Below are positions 52,452 through 62,492 of a DNA stretch of 64,000 bases, in pieces. How positions within the stretch are numbered: position 1 is the first letter of the stretch; the number at the start of each line of letters is the position of its first letter. The position numbers and the translations under genes are program-made. Source of the stretch: UBA6136 sp044237765 (GTDB taxonomy: Bacteria; Pseudomonadota; Gammaproteobacteria; Methylococcales; Methylococcaceae); NCBI GenBank assembly GCA_044237765.1, contig JBIIEQ010000010.1:1-64000 (forward strand), written 5' to 3'. The notes beneath the pieces are model-generated. The model did not search any database. It was not told the DNA's origin and was given only the letters and a program-made list of their open reading frames with translations.

Positions 52452-53213
52452 ATGAGCGCGACATCACCCATCCTGTTGGGGGTCAACATAGACCATATTG
52501 CCACCGTCCGTCAGGCGCGCGGGACCCGCTTTCCCGAGGTCATCCATGCCGCGTTGATCGCAGAGCAGGCCGGAGCGGACGGCATTACCGCCCATCTGCG
52601 CGAGGACAGGCGGCATATCCAGGACAGGGACATCGAACTGCTGAGCCGTATTTTGCAAACCCGGCTGAATTTGGAAATGGCCGTCACCGACGCAATGGTG
52701 GAAATGGCCGTCACCGTCCGCCCTGGTGCCTGTTGTCTGGTGCCCGAAAAGCGCGAGGAACTCACCACCGAAGGCGGACTGGATGTGGTGGGTAACTTCG
52801 ACCGGGTAAAGGCAGCCTGCGCAGCGCTCGGTGAGGCGGCAATCGAGGTTTCTCTCTTTATCGATGCCGACACACCTCAAATCGAGGCAGCCGTCCGGGC
52901 CGGAGCGCCGGTTGTCGAGCTGCACACCGGTCATTATGCAGACGCGGTCACATCGGGGGACCGGCTGCAGGAATTGGAGCGTCTCCGGGTTGCAGCACGG
53001 CGGGCGGCCAGCCTAGGGCTTGTCGTTAATGCCGGTCATGGCCTTAATTACCATAATGTTGCCGATGTCTGCCGAATTCAGGAGTTTCGGGAGTTGAATA
53101 TCGGTCATTCCATCATCGCCCGTGCACTCTTCTCGGGCCTCGATAAGGCGGTTCGTGACATGAAGTCCATCATGGAAACGGCTCGGGTGGCCGCTTCAAT
53201 TGACCCCGCTTAG
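52452..53213 (+). CDS. pdxJ: Pyridoxine 5'-phosphate synthase
   Basis: 253 residues. LLGVNIDHIATVRQARGT, DGITAHLREDRRHIQDRDIE and VNAGHGLNYHNVADV are PdxJ landmarks of this TIM barrel. It makes PNP from 1-deoxyxylulose-5-phosphate and aminoacetone phosphate. ATG 52452 is right after recO. Confidence 0.97.
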   Translation: MSATSPILLGVNIDHIATVRQARGTRFPEVIHAALIAEQAGADGITAHLREDRRHIQDRDIELLSRILQTRLNLEMAVTDAMVEMAVTVRPGACCLVPEKREELTTEGGLDVVGNFDRVKAACAALGEAAIEVSLFIDADTPQIEAAVRAGAPVVELHTGHYADAVTSGDRLQELERLRVAARRAASLGLVVNAGHGLNYHNVADVCRIQEFRELNIGHSIIARALFSGLDKAVRDMKSIMETARVAASIDPA

Positions 53214-53299
53214 GCATTCTGCGATAGTTCCCGCCCCGCTAAATCACCTAACTTGAGGGCGCTGTGGGTTGCATTTCGGTGTAATCCGCCTAATTTGGT

Positions 53300-53971
53300 A
53301 TGCCAGCTTCACGACACGGCGAGCAGGAATTGGCCACACCATCCCGGCGGCGACAGCTGTCCGGACGGAGCTTGCCGCCCGTTCAGACCGCTTATCAGCG
53401 TCCGGTCATACTCGGCTTTCTGGTCTTTTTTATCATCCTGGCCTTGTTGTTCCATCAGCTCCACACCCGGTTGGCCGATATGGAATCCAGCTTGGCGACC
53501 GAGGCTGTGGGAGGCGGCCGACTGGATGCCATGGGGCAACAGATGGAGGTTCTTCGCAACCGGCTGCATGGATTGCTGGCTGATTCTGTCGAGATTCGGC
53601 TCAAGTCACTGGAGCGTGATATCTCGCTGGGCAAGGTGAGTACCGAGGATCTGCAGCTGTTTGATACCCTTCAAAACGACCTCAAGGCGCTGGAGAACTA
53701 CTCCAGCATGGCGGGCTCCATCGGGATCGATGAGGCGGTGCGCGAGCATCCTCGTTATCAGTCGCTGGCCCTTGCATCCGGGAAAGCTATCGCCCACGGC
53801 GAGATGCTGAACGAAATTTCCCGGCTACGGATATTGCTTTATCTCTGTCTGACCGGTCTGATCGCCGGCGGTGCCGTTCTGGCGGGTCGCTACTGGGTCG
53901 AATCCCGCCGGCAGTCGGCCCTCTTGCCGCCAAAGGTATCCAAGCCAGCTCTATTGGGGCGGCGCCGCTAG
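53300..53971 (+). CDS. Unknown two-helix membrane protein with a coiled periplasmic-like domain
   Basis: 223 residues. A charged tail, one membrane helix (VILGFLVFFIILALLFHQLH), then about 110 helical residues that look like a coiled coil (LDAMGQQMEVLRNRLHGLLA; LFDTLQNDLKALENYSSMAG), and a second helix (LYLCLTGLIAGGAVLAGRYW) with a short basic tail. I do not recognise a family. The layout resembles sensory or chemoreceptor-like four-helix modules without a signalling domain, but this is only a resemblance. It lies alone between pdxJ and dusA. Confidence 0.65.
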   Translation: MPASRHGEQELATPSRRRQLSGRSLPPVQTAYQRPVILGFLVFFIILALLFHQLHTRLADMESSLATEAVGGGRLDAMGQQMEVLRNRLHGLLADSVEIRLKSLERDISLGKVSTEDLQLFDTLQNDLKALENYSSMAGSIGIDEAVREHPRYQSLALASGKAIAHGEMLNEISRLRILLYLCLTGLIAGGAVLAGRYWVESRRQSALLPPKVSKPALLGRRR

Positions 53972-54045
53972 ATCCGTTGCCTCAATCAACCGTTTCGGCA
54001 GGGACATAGCGTGCTGCACGAATTCGCCAACCACTCTCCGCGCCA

Positions 54046-55032
54046 TTGTCTGCGACTCCCTTAAGACGAACTGTCTCCGTCGCGCCCATGCTCGACTGGA
54101 CTGACCGCCATTGCCGATTCTTTCTGCGGCTGATTTCCTGTCGGGTGCTGCTGTACACCGAGATGGTGACGACAGGGGCCGTTTTGTATGGCGATCGGGA
54201 ACGGTTGCTGGGGTTCAATTTGCCGGAAAAACCGCTGGCGCTTCAGTTGGGTGGCAGCGATCCGGCCGACCTTGCCGAGTGTGCTCGCATTGGGGAAGGA
54301 TGGGGTTACGATGAGATCAACCTGAATGTCGGTTGCCCGAGCGATCGCGTGCAACGCGGACGTTTTGGTGCCTGCCTGATGGCTGAACCGGAACTGGTCG
54401 CGGAATGTATCGCGGCCATGGCCAGCGCCGTCAGGATTCCGGTGACAGTAAAAACCCGCATCGGGATTGACGAGCGGGATTCCTACGAAGAGCTGGCCCA
54501 CTTTATCTCCACAGTGGAGGCGGCGGGTTGCGAAACCTTCATCATTCATGCGCGCAAGGCCTGGCTCAGTGGGCTCTCGCCCAAGGAAAACCGAGAGGTC
54601 CCGCCGTTGCGGTATGACATCGCAGCGCAGATCAAATGCGATTTCCCCAGGTTGGAGATCATTCTGAATGGAGGAATCCAGTCGCTTGATGAGGCGAAGG
54701 CCCATTTGGAGACCTTCGATGGCGTCATGATAGGGCGCGCGGCCTACCATAATCCTTATCTGCTGGCTGACGCCGATCGTCTGTTATTCGGCGAGGCTCA
54801 TTCGCCTCTTCCCCGACGGGCCATCATCGAGTCCATGTTGCCCTATATTCAAGCTGAACTGGATCGCGGTGTTCGTCTTCACTCCATCAGTCGCCACCTG
54901 CTAGGTCTCTACCATGGTCAGCCCGGCGGACGACTTTGGCGGCGGCATCTCGGTGAAGCGGCCACCCAGCGCACGGCGGGTGTGGCGGAGCTTCGGGACA
55001 TTCTTGAGCGGGACTGGCTCAGATCAGCCTGA
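54046..55032 (+). CDS. dusA: tRNA-dihydrouridine(20/20a) synthase
   Basis: 328 residues. SVAPMLDWTDRHCRFFLRLI is the DusA opening, with EINLNVGCPSDRVQRGRFGA (the catalytic Cys), RIPVTVKTRIGIDE, FIIHARKAWLSGLSPKENRE and ILNGGIQSLDEA. FMN-dependent reduction of U20/20a in tRNA. The start is TTG 54046; the next ATG would remove the family core. Confidence 0.95.
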   Translation: MSATPLRRTVSVAPMLDWTDRHCRFFLRLISCRVLLYTEMVTTGAVLYGDRERLLGFNLPEKPLALQLGGSDPADLAECARIGEGWGYDEINLNVGCPSDRVQRGRFGACLMAEPELVAECIAAMASAVRIPVTVKTRIGIDERDSYEELAHFISTVEAAGCETFIIHARKAWLSGLSPKENREVPPLRYDIAAQIKCDFPRLEIILNGGIQSLDEAKAHLETFDGVMIGRAAYHNPYLLADADRLLFGEAHSPLPRRAIIESMLPYIQAELDRGVRLHSISRHLLGLYHGQPGGRLWRRHLGEAATQRTAGVAELRDILERDWLRSA

Positions 55033-55089
55033 ACAGTAAGCGGTCTGGCCGGGGTATACTTAGCGCCTCGTGAAATTCGGTGACATGAC

Positions 55090-55644
55090 ATGCAAGACAA
55101 GATGGAACAACTGTTTTCCCAAATCATTCAGGAAATCGGGGAAGACGTGACGCGGGAGGGCTTGGTTGACACCCCCAAGCGCGCAGCGGCGGCGTTCCGC
55201 TTTATCAACAATGGCTACACTCGCAGCCTGGATGATGTGCTGAATAACGCCATCTTTGAGGCCGATACCGAAGACATGGTGATCGTCAAGGATATCGAGC
55301 TGTATTCGCTGTGCGAGCACCACTTGCTCCCTTTTATCGGCAAATGCCACGTGGCCTACCTGCCTAAGGGGAAGGTCATTGGTTTGTCCAAGGTGGCCCG
55401 TATCGTTGACATGTATGCCCGTCGCCTGCAGATCCAGGAGCGGCTGACCAATCAGATCGCGACAGCCTTGCATACGGCCATTGACCCGGTCGGGGTAGCC
55501 GTTGTAATCGAGGCCAAGCATCTGTGCATGATGATGCGGGGTGTCGAAAAGCAGAACTCGGTCATGACGACGTCCTCGATGCTGGGACTGTTTCGCAAGC
55601 AGATCAGCACCCGATCGGAATTCCTTAATCTGATCAACCGCTAG
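55090..55644 (+). CDS. folE: GTP cyclohydrolase I
   Basis: 184 residues. Zinc ligands are C and H in YSLCEHHLLPFIGK and C in KHLCMMMRGVEKQ; the QERLTNQIA helix is typical. It makes dihydroneopterin triphosphate for folate. Confidence 0.97.
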   Translation: MQDKMEQLFSQIIQEIGEDVTREGLVDTPKRAAAAFRFINNGYTRSLDDVLNNAIFEADTEDMVIVKDIELYSLCEHHLLPFIGKCHVAYLPKGKVIGLSKVARIVDMYARRLQIQERLTNQIATALHTAIDPVGVAVVIEAKHLCMMMRGVEKQNSVMTTSSMLGLFRKQISTRSEFLNLINR

Positions 55645-55764
55645 GCCGGATGAAAAGCGCCCTCGTGGGATGGCCGGTCGCCGGTCATCGATACCCGGCT
55701 TCTTGTGCATGGGTCATTGGGTGAAAATGTCTTTGGAACCCAGTAGGCCCCGGAGACTTGGGCG

Positions 55765-58125
55765 GTGAGGGCTGATAAGTCGGAAAGGAGTCGGCGGACT
55801 CATCGACGCTTACAAAAAAAGCCCCGCTCATTTTTTTCGGCTATCGGTCGATTCTTTCTTTATCTGACGCCATTCGTTCTCGCCGCGTTGGTGGCCTACG
55901 TGGGTTATCAGGATCGTCTGGTCCGAGAACAGTTCGAAGGTAAGCGGTGGGCATTGCCCGCCCGCGTCTATGCCAGTTCAGCCGAGATCTTCGTTGGCGC
56001 GTCTTACGATGCAGGCAGCTTTGAGTGGCTGCTGAATCAACTCAAATACCGAAAGGATGCCCAGCTTTCGACCCAGGGGAGCTACATCCGGCTGGGCGAT
56101 GAAGTGGTATTCAAGACCCGGGATTTTCAGTTCCCCGACAAGCCGGAACCGGCCCGCGAGTTGCGCGCACAATTCGCTCAGGATCAGATCATCCTGCTGG
56201 AGGACATGGCCTCCGGTAAAGCCGTGCCCCTCCTGCGGATGGAGCCTGCACAAATAGGCAGTTTCTATCCTGCCCGCCGGGAGGATCGCGTGCTGATCAA
56301 GCTGGATCAAGCCCCCGATGATCTCCTGAACGCCCTGTTCGCCAGCGAGGACCATGATTTTTATGGTCATCACGGCGTCTCGCTGCGCGGCATTATGCGG
56401 GCCATGTTTGTCAACGTCCGTGCTGGGGGCATCGTCCAGGGCGGCAGCACGCTAACGCAGCAGCTGGTCAAGAACTTTTACCTTTCCTCGGAGCGGACCT
56501 GGTGGCGCAAGATCAACGAAATCGTGATGGCGGTCATCCTGGATGCCCGCTATTCGAAAGAAGAGATACTGGAAGCCTATCTCAACGAAATTTACCTGGG
56601 TCAGGATGGCTCCCGGGCCGTGCATGGTTTCGGGTTGGCCAGCCAGTATTACTTTGGCCGATCCATCGAGGAACTCCAGCTCCATCACATTGCTTTGCTG
56701 GTTTCTTTGGTGCGCGGTCCTTCCTACTACGATCCCTACAAGACGCCTGATCGGGTTTTGAAACGGCGGGATCTGATTCTCGATGAGATGGTGGCGCAAG
56801 GCTTTATTGAGCCGCCCGTGGCGGACGAGTCCAAGTCACATCCGCTGGACGTGGTGGCCGATCCGCATCAGTCGATCACCCGCTATCCAGCCTTCATGGA
56901 TCTTGTACGTCGCCAGTTGCAAAAGGAATACCGAGCGGAGGATCTCACCTCTGAAGGGCTGAAGGTGTTCACTACGCTGGATGTCAACGTGCAAAAGCAA
57001 TTGCAGACGGTGATGGCCAATCAGCTGGACAGCCTGGACGGTCGTAGAAAAAAATCTCCGCTCCAGGGCGCGGCCATTCTGACCCGACGAAGTACGGGGG
57101 AAATAGCGGCATTGGTGGGTGGTCGTGACCCCGAATCTACCGGATTCAATCGTGCCCTGGATGCCTATCGGCAGATCGGTTCGCTCTACAAACCCGTGGT
57201 TTATTTGACCGCGCTGGAAAATTCCGATCAGTACACGGTGTCGACCTTGCTTCAGGACACCGCGATACAGGTCAAGAGCCCCGGATATACCTGGGCTCCC
57301 AAGAACTTTGATGGACGCGAGCATGGGTCCATTCCCTTGTTCAATGCCCTGGTGCATTCCTACAATCTCGCGACGGTCAGGTTGGGCATGGATGTGGGTA
57401 TTGCACATACCGCGCAAACCCTGCGGCGGCTCGGTGTGGAACGGCCCGTGGAGATGTTGCCGTCACTGTTATTGGGGACCTCGACGCTCTCGCCGCTGGA
57501 AGTGGCCCAGATGTACCAAACCCTCGCCAGCGATGGCTTTGTCACGCCGATACGCGCCATTCAGGCTGTCGTTTCCCCCGAAGGCAAGATGCTGCAACGG
57601 TTCGGTCTGGATGTGCGGCAATCCGTCGATGCCTCGGTGGTGTTCATGTTGAATACGCTGCTGAAGGAGGTCATGCGCAGCGGGACCGGCAAGCCTGCAT
57701 TGAGCCTGATGCCGGCCAGTCTCGAACCTGCCGGTAAAACCGGTACCACCAACGATATGCGGGATAGCTGGTTTGCCGGTTTTACCGGAGATTATCTCGG
57801 CGTTGCCTGGATCGGGCGGGATGATAATCAGCCGGCCGGTCTGACGGGTGCGGAGGGCGCCCTGCGGATCTGGGCGACGGCGATGAAGAAGGTGAGTCGT
57901 GAACCGCTGGAACTGGATCAGCCGGAAAACATTGATCTGATCTGGGTCGATGCGCAAAGAGGCGGGCGTTCCGATTCGGGTTGCTCCGGCGCGATTCCCA
58001 TGCCCTTCATCAAGGGGTCCGCGCCGGATCGGGTCTCAGGGTGCGGTGGCGGCGGTAGCGTCAAATCGGCGCCGACCCGCAAAAGCAAGCCTTCTGCTGA
58101 TCGTCGGGTTGAGGATCTCTTCTGA
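55765..58125 (+). CDS. mrcB: Class A penicillin-binding protein 1B
   Basis: 786 residues from GTG 55765. Short basic cytoplasmic tail, one membrane helix (FFLYLTPFVLAALVAYVGYQ), a UB2H-like region, a GT51 domain with FASEDHDFYGHHG (E195) and GGSTLTQQLVKN, and a transpeptidase domain with SLYKPVVY (S473) and KTGTTNDMRDS (K about 657). It polymerises and cross-links peptidoglycan. The end is Gly/Ser-rich, then basic. The length is normal for PBP1B. Confidence 0.95.
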   Translation: MRADKSERSRRTHRRLQKKPRSFFSAIGRFFLYLTPFVLAALVAYVGYQDRLVREQFEGKRWALPARVYASSAEIFVGASYDAGSFEWLLNQLKYRKDAQLSTQGSYIRLGDEVVFKTRDFQFPDKPEPARELRAQFAQDQIILLEDMASGKAVPLLRMEPAQIGSFYPARREDRVLIKLDQAPDDLLNALFASEDHDFYGHHGVSLRGIMRAMFVNVRAGGIVQGGSTLTQQLVKNFYLSSERTWWRKINEIVMAVILDARYSKEEILEAYLNEIYLGQDGSRAVHGFGLASQYYFGRSIEELQLHHIALLVSLVRGPSYYDPYKTPDRVLKRRDLILDEMVAQGFIEPPVADESKSHPLDVVADPHQSITRYPAFMDLVRRQLQKEYRAEDLTSEGLKVFTTLDVNVQKQLQTVMANQLDSLDGRRKKSPLQGAAILTRRSTGEIAALVGGRDPESTGFNRALDAYRQIGSLYKPVVYLTALENSDQYTVSTLLQDTAIQVKSPGYTWAPKNFDGREHGSIPLFNALVHSYNLATVRLGMDVGIAHTAQTLRRLGVERPVEMLPSLLLGTSTLSPLEVAQMYQTLASDGFVTPIRAIQAVVSPEGKMLQRFGLDVRQSVDASVVFMLNTLLKEVMRSGTGKPALSLMPASLEPAGKTGTTNDMRDSWFAGFTGDYLGVAWIGRDDNQPAGLTGAEGALRIWATAMKKVSREPLELDQPENIDLIWVDAQRGGRSDSGCSGAIPMPFIKGSAPDRVSGCGGGGSVKSAPTRKSKPSADRRVEDLF

Positions 58126-58127
58126 AC

Positions 58128-58967
58128 ATGTCGGCACCATTGGACAAAGCCGTTCTGATTACTGGTTGCTCCTCGGGTATCGGGCTATGTGCTGCGCGTC
58201 AACTACGCCAGCGGGGTTATCGCGTCATGGCGACGGCCAGGAATCCGCTGGATGTCGCGCGGCTTGAAGAAGAAGGGTTCGAAGCCTTTTGCCTGGATCT
58301 GGCCGATTCCGCTTCGATCCGGTCGGCGCTGCGTCAGGTCCTGGAGGCCACTGGCGGTGTGCTTTATGGTCTCTTCAATAACGGAGCCTACGGACAACCC
58401 GGAGCGGTTGAAGACCTCAGCCGGGAGGTGCTGCGTGAGCAGTTCGAGACCAATCTGTTTGGCACGCACGAACTGACCAACCTGGTGATCCCCGTCATGC
58501 GCCGCCAGGGCGATGGCCGGATTATTCAGAATAGCTCGGTTCTGGGGTTTGCCGCCATGCGTTACCGGGGTGCCTACAATGCCAGCAAGTTTGCTCTGGA
58601 AGGTCTTTCCGACACACTGAGGTTGGAACTGCGGGGAACGGGTATCCATGTTTCGATCATTGAGCCCGGCCCAATTCTCAGTCGGTTTCGTGAAAATGCC
58701 TACACCATGTTCCGCAAGAACATCCTTGTCGAGAATAGCCCGCACCGGGAAACCTATCGATTGATGGAGGCTCGACTGCAAAAGGAGGGGCCAGCGGTTC
58801 CCTTCACTCTCGGGCCCGAAGCAGTTGTTGATAAAGTTGTTCATGCACTGGAGTCAAGGCGGCCCAGAGCCCGCTATTACGTGACTTTTCCCACCTACCT
58901 GTTTGGCTATCTCAAACGGGTTCTGCCGGGCAGAGCGCTGGACTGGATGTTGGGAAAAGTGGGGTAG
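58128..58967 (+). CDS. Short-chain dehydrogenase/reductase (SDR)
   Basis: 279 residues, Rossmann fold. NAD(P) motif VLITGCSSGIGLCAARQL, NNGAYGQPGAVED, the Ser of NSSVLGFAAMRYRG and the catalytic YNASK (Tyr-Lys). It resembles oxidoreductases annotated as YdfG/oxidoreductase-type without a defined substrate. It starts 2 bases after mrcB. With no specific neighbour it cannot be assigned a pathway. Confidence 0.88.
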   Translation: MSAPLDKAVLITGCSSGIGLCAARQLRQRGYRVMATARNPLDVARLEEEGFEAFCLDLADSASIRSALRQVLEATGGVLYGLFNNGAYGQPGAVEDLSREVLREQFETNLFGTHELTNLVIPVMRRQGDGRIIQNSSVLGFAAMRYRGAYNASKFALEGLSDTLRLELRGTGIHVSIIEPGPILSRFRENAYTMFRKNILVENSPHRETYRLMEARLQKEGPAVPFTLGPEAVVDKVVHALESRRPRARYYVTFPTYLFGYLKRVLPGRALDWMLGKVG

Positions 58968-59007
58968 GGTTCCGGTTCGAAGAATCCTTCCCTATTTTCG
59001 AGGCACT

Positions 59008-60156
59008 ATGAGTTCTAAAAACAGGCATCTTGCGATCTTTGTGTCCTTTTCGGGTAACGGAGGTGTGGAGCGTGTCACCCTCAACCTGCTGCAGGGCCTC
59101 TCCCGGCTGGACGTCAAGGTGGACCTGTTGATGGTCATTGCCAAAAGGGGGCAGCCGCCCTCCATTCCCTGGCCGAACATTCGCGTCATTGACCTCAAGG
59201 TCAAGCACTCGCAGATGGCCATACCCGCCTTGATCCGCTATCTGCGGAGCGAGCGGCCAGATGTGTTGATGGTGGCCAAGGATCGCGCCGTGAGGGCGGC
59301 GATCATTGCGCATTGGCTGGCCCGCGTGAACACCCGGCTGGTGGGGCAGCTTCACATGAACATGACGGGTTTTCTGAAGAGCAAACCCCGGTTGCACCGA
59401 TGGCTCAGAGCCGCGCCCATGCGTTGGCTATTCCCCTATCTCGACAGGATCATCTGCGTCTCCGAAGGAGTGGTCGAGGATACGCTGGCGATTACGGGAA
59501 TGCCGCCGGATCGCGTGGTGGCCATCCATAACCCCGTGATTACCCCGGAACTCGCCGAACAGGCAAGGGAGCCGGTTGATCACCCCTGGTTCAACGAGGA
59601 TATTCCGATCATTGTTGGCGCGGGTCGGCTGACGCCGGAAAAGGATTTTCCTACTCTGATCAGGGCGTTCGGTCGGGTGCGACAGGAGAGAACTTGTCGG
59701 TTGATGATTCTCGGTGAGGGGCCGTTGCAGCCGGAACTGGAGAGCCTGATCGCCGAGCTCGGTCTTTCAGAGTCTGTTTCGCTCCCTGGTTTTTGCGCCA
59801 ATCCCTTTGCCTATATGAAAAGGGCGTCCCTGTTTGTAATGTCTTCGGCCTGGGAAGGCTCCGGCAACGTATTGGTTGAGGCGCTGGCGCTGGGCATTCC
59901 CTCGGTGTCCACAGACTGCCCCTATGGCCCACGGGAGACGCTGGCAGATGGAAAATACGGGCCGCTGGTGCCTGTTGGCGACCATGAGGCGCTGGCCAGG
60001 GCTATGCTGCAGACCATGAACAATCCATTGCCCAGCGACTTCCTGAGACAGGCGGTCACCGAGTTCACCATCGAATACAGCGCCCAGCGCTATCTCGACG
60101 TGCTGTTTTCCGATTTGCCCAAAAGGTCATTGCCTGGGGTTGGTCATCCGTCATGA
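59008..60156 (+). CDS. Glycosyltransferase family 4
   Basis: 382 residues. AIFVSFSGNGGVERVTLNLL is the usual GT4 opening, VGAGRLTPEKDFPTLIRAFG marks the donor domain, and EGSGNVLVEALALGIPSVST carries the nucleotide-sugar-binding E-x7-E. GT-B fold, cytoplasmic or membrane-bound. GAGG lies before ATG 59008. It begins the polysaccharide locus. Sugar and acceptor unknown. Confidence 0.92.
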   Translation: MSSKNRHLAIFVSFSGNGGVERVTLNLLQGLSRLDVKVDLLMVIAKRGQPPSIPWPNIRVIDLKVKHSQMAIPALIRYLRSERPDVLMVAKDRAVRAAIIAHWLARVNTRLVGQLHMNMTGFLKSKPRLHRWLRAAPMRWLFPYLDRIICVSEGVVEDTLAITGMPPDRVVAIHNPVITPELAEQAREPVDHPWFNEDIPIIVGAGRLTPEKDFPTLIRAFGRVRQERTCRLMILGEGPLQPELESLIAELGLSESVSLPGFCANPFAYMKRASLFVMSSAWEGSGNVLVEALALGIPSVSTDCPYGPRETLADGKYGPLVPVGDHEALARAMLQTMNNPLPSDFLRQAVTEFTIEYSAQRYLDVLFSDLPKRSLPGVGHPS

Positions 60157-60241
60157 AGCTTGGGTCGGCCCACCGCCGTGCGTATGATGCCCGCGTAAAT
60201 CACTGCCTCACTGGCAAAAGTGCTTTCAAGGTTAATGCGCG

Positions 60242-61435
60242 ATGACGGAGTCAGTTTCAACATTCTCTGCTGCGACTAGCAAGCTTACTTTTTATGCAGT
60301 CCTGATGCTGGCGATCAGTCTGTTACTGGGGCGTGGTCTCTACGCTTTGGCTCTGGTCACTATTCTATTAGGGGTTCTCGGACAGGGGGTATCCGGCAAT
60401 GGGGTTCATCTGTCACGATCGCTCAAACTACTTTTGATTCTGGGTGTCATTCTGTTTGTTCAAGGCATCGCGGTTGCTACTGTCGCGTACGACATATCCC
60501 CCTATCCGATCCTGTGGTGTCTGATCACTGCCACGGGTATTTGGTGCTTGCCGGGAAGGGCATCAGGCCAGGTTGTGAATTTTCAGGTCATTGGTTTGAT
60601 TTTGGTCTTGTTTGTATTTGCCAATTTGACCTTTAACGCTTTCTGGACTCACTGGCCGAGAGATGGCAAGGTGGGGTTGTTTTCCAATGTGCATTATATG
60701 TCGATGTATTGCGTGATGACATTTCCCATCCTGATGTATGCCATCACCAATGCACCATCTCTAAGGGTTCGCTGGTTTATGAGTCTGACCCTTCTGGGAG
60801 ACGTCTGGCTTTTGTTGGAAACCCACTCGCGCCCTGGTTATCTTGCAGTCATGTTTTCGGCACTGGTGGTTATTCCATTTATGGCACCTCACTTGCGCTG
60901 GAGACTGGGCACTCTCACGGCCAGTATTCCAATCCTCCTTTACCTTGGTAATGTTGCCGGTTTTTCTGCTCGGGTCGATGATTTTGCAGATCACTTTGCC
61001 CAAGATGAGCGTTGGGAAATCTGGGTCGAGGCCATTCGCTTGCAGATGCAGAGCACTGGTCTACATTGGCTCCGCGGGCACGGCATTGGCGCCTTTCACC
61101 ATGACTTTCGGGCCTTTGCCTTGTCGCTTGGTATGGGAACCTATCTGTCCCAGCATAACTTTTTCATGGAGATTCTATACAGTCATGGGGTGATAGGACT
61201 GATTGTGGTAACGCTTGCATATGGCTTTTTTATCTATCGGCTAGCTCGAATCACATGGTTTGATAACTACTTGCCGTCCCGACGAATTGGGTTGCTCCTG
61301 CTATCAGTGGCAACAGCACAATGGGTCCACGGATTCTCTACAGTGCCTTTTTTTTCAAGAGATTATCTTTTACCCCTGGGGTTTGTGCTGGGGGCTGGTT
61401 TTTTGTATGCCGAAAAATCCAATCGGGCGCTCTGA
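60242..61435 (+). CDS. O-antigen ligase/polymerase-like membrane protein
   Basis: 397 residues, about ten or more membrane helices. The characteristic periplasmic loop is HGIGAFHHDFRAFALSLGM, then SQHNFFMEILYSHGVIGLIV, with the His-Asn-x-x-L-E pattern of the Wzy_C family. Such proteins ligate or polymerise O-antigen or similar glycans in the periplasm. It lies between GT4 and GT2 genes, so it belongs to a surface polysaccharide locus. Ligase versus polymerase cannot be settled. Confidence 0.88.
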   Translation: MTESVSTFSAATSKLTFYAVLMLAISLLLGRGLYALALVTILLGVLGQGVSGNGVHLSRSLKLLLILGVILFVQGIAVATVAYDISPYPILWCLITATGIWCLPGRASGQVVNFQVIGLILVLFVFANLTFNAFWTHWPRDGKVGLFSNVHYMSMYCVMTFPILMYAITNAPSLRVRWFMSLTLLGDVWLLLETHSRPGYLAVMFSALVVIPFMAPHLRWRLGTLTASIPILLYLGNVAGFSARVDDFADHFAQDERWEIWVEAIRLQMQSTGLHWLRGHGIGAFHHDFRAFALSLGMGTYLSQHNFFMEILYSHGVIGLIVVTLAYGFFIYRLARITWFDNYLPSRRIGLLLLSVATAQWVHGFSTVPFFSRDYLLPLGFVLGAGFLYAEKSNRAL

Positions 61436-61502
61436 CGGGGTCTGTCCTGCCGGGCCGCTAGATAACCCGAAGCCCGACCTCCACCACGCTTGTTGATGAG
61501 TC

Positions 61503-62471
61503 ATGTCTGATTTGCCCCCGGTAAGCATCATCATCCCCAATTTCAACGGGGCAACTCTCCTGCAGAATAATCTCCCCTCTGTACTCGATGCGCTGGAGTG
61601 TTATCCGGGGGGTGGCCGCGTGATCGTGGTCGATGACGGTTCCCAGGATGACAGTGTGCATGTCGTTGCGCAGCATTTTTCGCAAGTCTGGCTGGAAAAG
61701 CATGCAACCAATCTGGGCTTTGCCGAAGCCATCCACTCGGGCGTCCGTGTGGCGAAATCTGATGCGCTGATCTTTCTCAACTCCGATGTCAGGCCCGAGC
61801 GAGACTTTATTGCGCCACTGATTCGCTGCCTGAGGGAAGACGGGGTATTTTCGGTCCAGTCGGCGATTCGGGAGGAGGCTGGGAATATTCATCCCTACTG
61901 TCTGACCCGGTTCCGATTTCGCATGGGCGTGCTCAAGCGACTCAAGACCCTGGATCTGGGGCATCAGCCTTGGTGGTGTCTCTATGCCTCGGGCGGATCC
62001 ATGGCCGTGGATAAGGACAGGTTCAATGCCTTGGGCGGTTTTTTGCCCATCTTCAAGCCGTTTTACTGGGAGGACTTCGATTTGGGCGTTCGCGCCTGGC
62101 GACGTGGCTGGAGGACTCTATTGGAACCCACCAGCGTCGTACTTCATCAGGATCGCGGTTCGATCCAGGATAACGTCAAGCGGCAACGGGTCCGGCGGGC
62201 TTTGCAACGTAACAAACTACTGGCCGAATGGATTCATTTCCCAGCCAGCACTCTCGCTGTATTCATGTTGCCTCGACTGCTTCTGCGGATGTTGACGCGA
62301 ACATTGGTGGGAGATTTTGGAGTCTGGGCTGCGCTGTTCGGGGCTCTGGGCCGAGTGCCCGAGGTGCTGGCGACAAGACGCTCCATCAACACGACCGCCA
62401 AACAGGGTTTCAGGGAAATCCTGCGTGGTATCGAGCAGGAGAACGCCCGTCATGGACAAAAATCATCATGA
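61503..62471 (+). CDS. Glycosyltransferase family 2
   Basis: 322 residues. VSIIIPNFNGATLLQNNLPS and IVVDDGSQDDSVHVV give the GT-A nucleotide-sugar site; FLNSDVRPERDFI is the DxD-like region, and YWEDFDLGVRAWRRGWRTL the catalytic ED. It probably adds rhamnose or a similar sugar to a lipid-linked glycan (family members). A C-terminal hydrophobic stretch suggests membrane association. Confidence 0.92.
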   Translation: MSDLPPVSIIIPNFNGATLLQNNLPSVLDALECYPGGGRVIVVDDGSQDDSVHVVAQHFSQVWLEKHATNLGFAEAIHSGVRVAKSDALIFLNSDVRPERDFIAPLIRCLREDGVFSVQSAIREEAGNIHPYCLTRFRFRMGVLKRLKTLDLGHQPWWCLYASGGSMAVDKDRFNALGGFLPIFKPFYWEDFDLGVRAWRRGWRTLLEPTSVVLHQDRGSIQDNVKRQRVRRALQRNKLLAEWIHFPASTLAVFMLPRLLLRMLTRTLVGDFGVWAALFGALGRVPEVLATRRSINTTAKQGFREILRGIEQENARHGQKSS

Positions 62472-62492
62472 AATTGACTAAAGTAAGCCACC

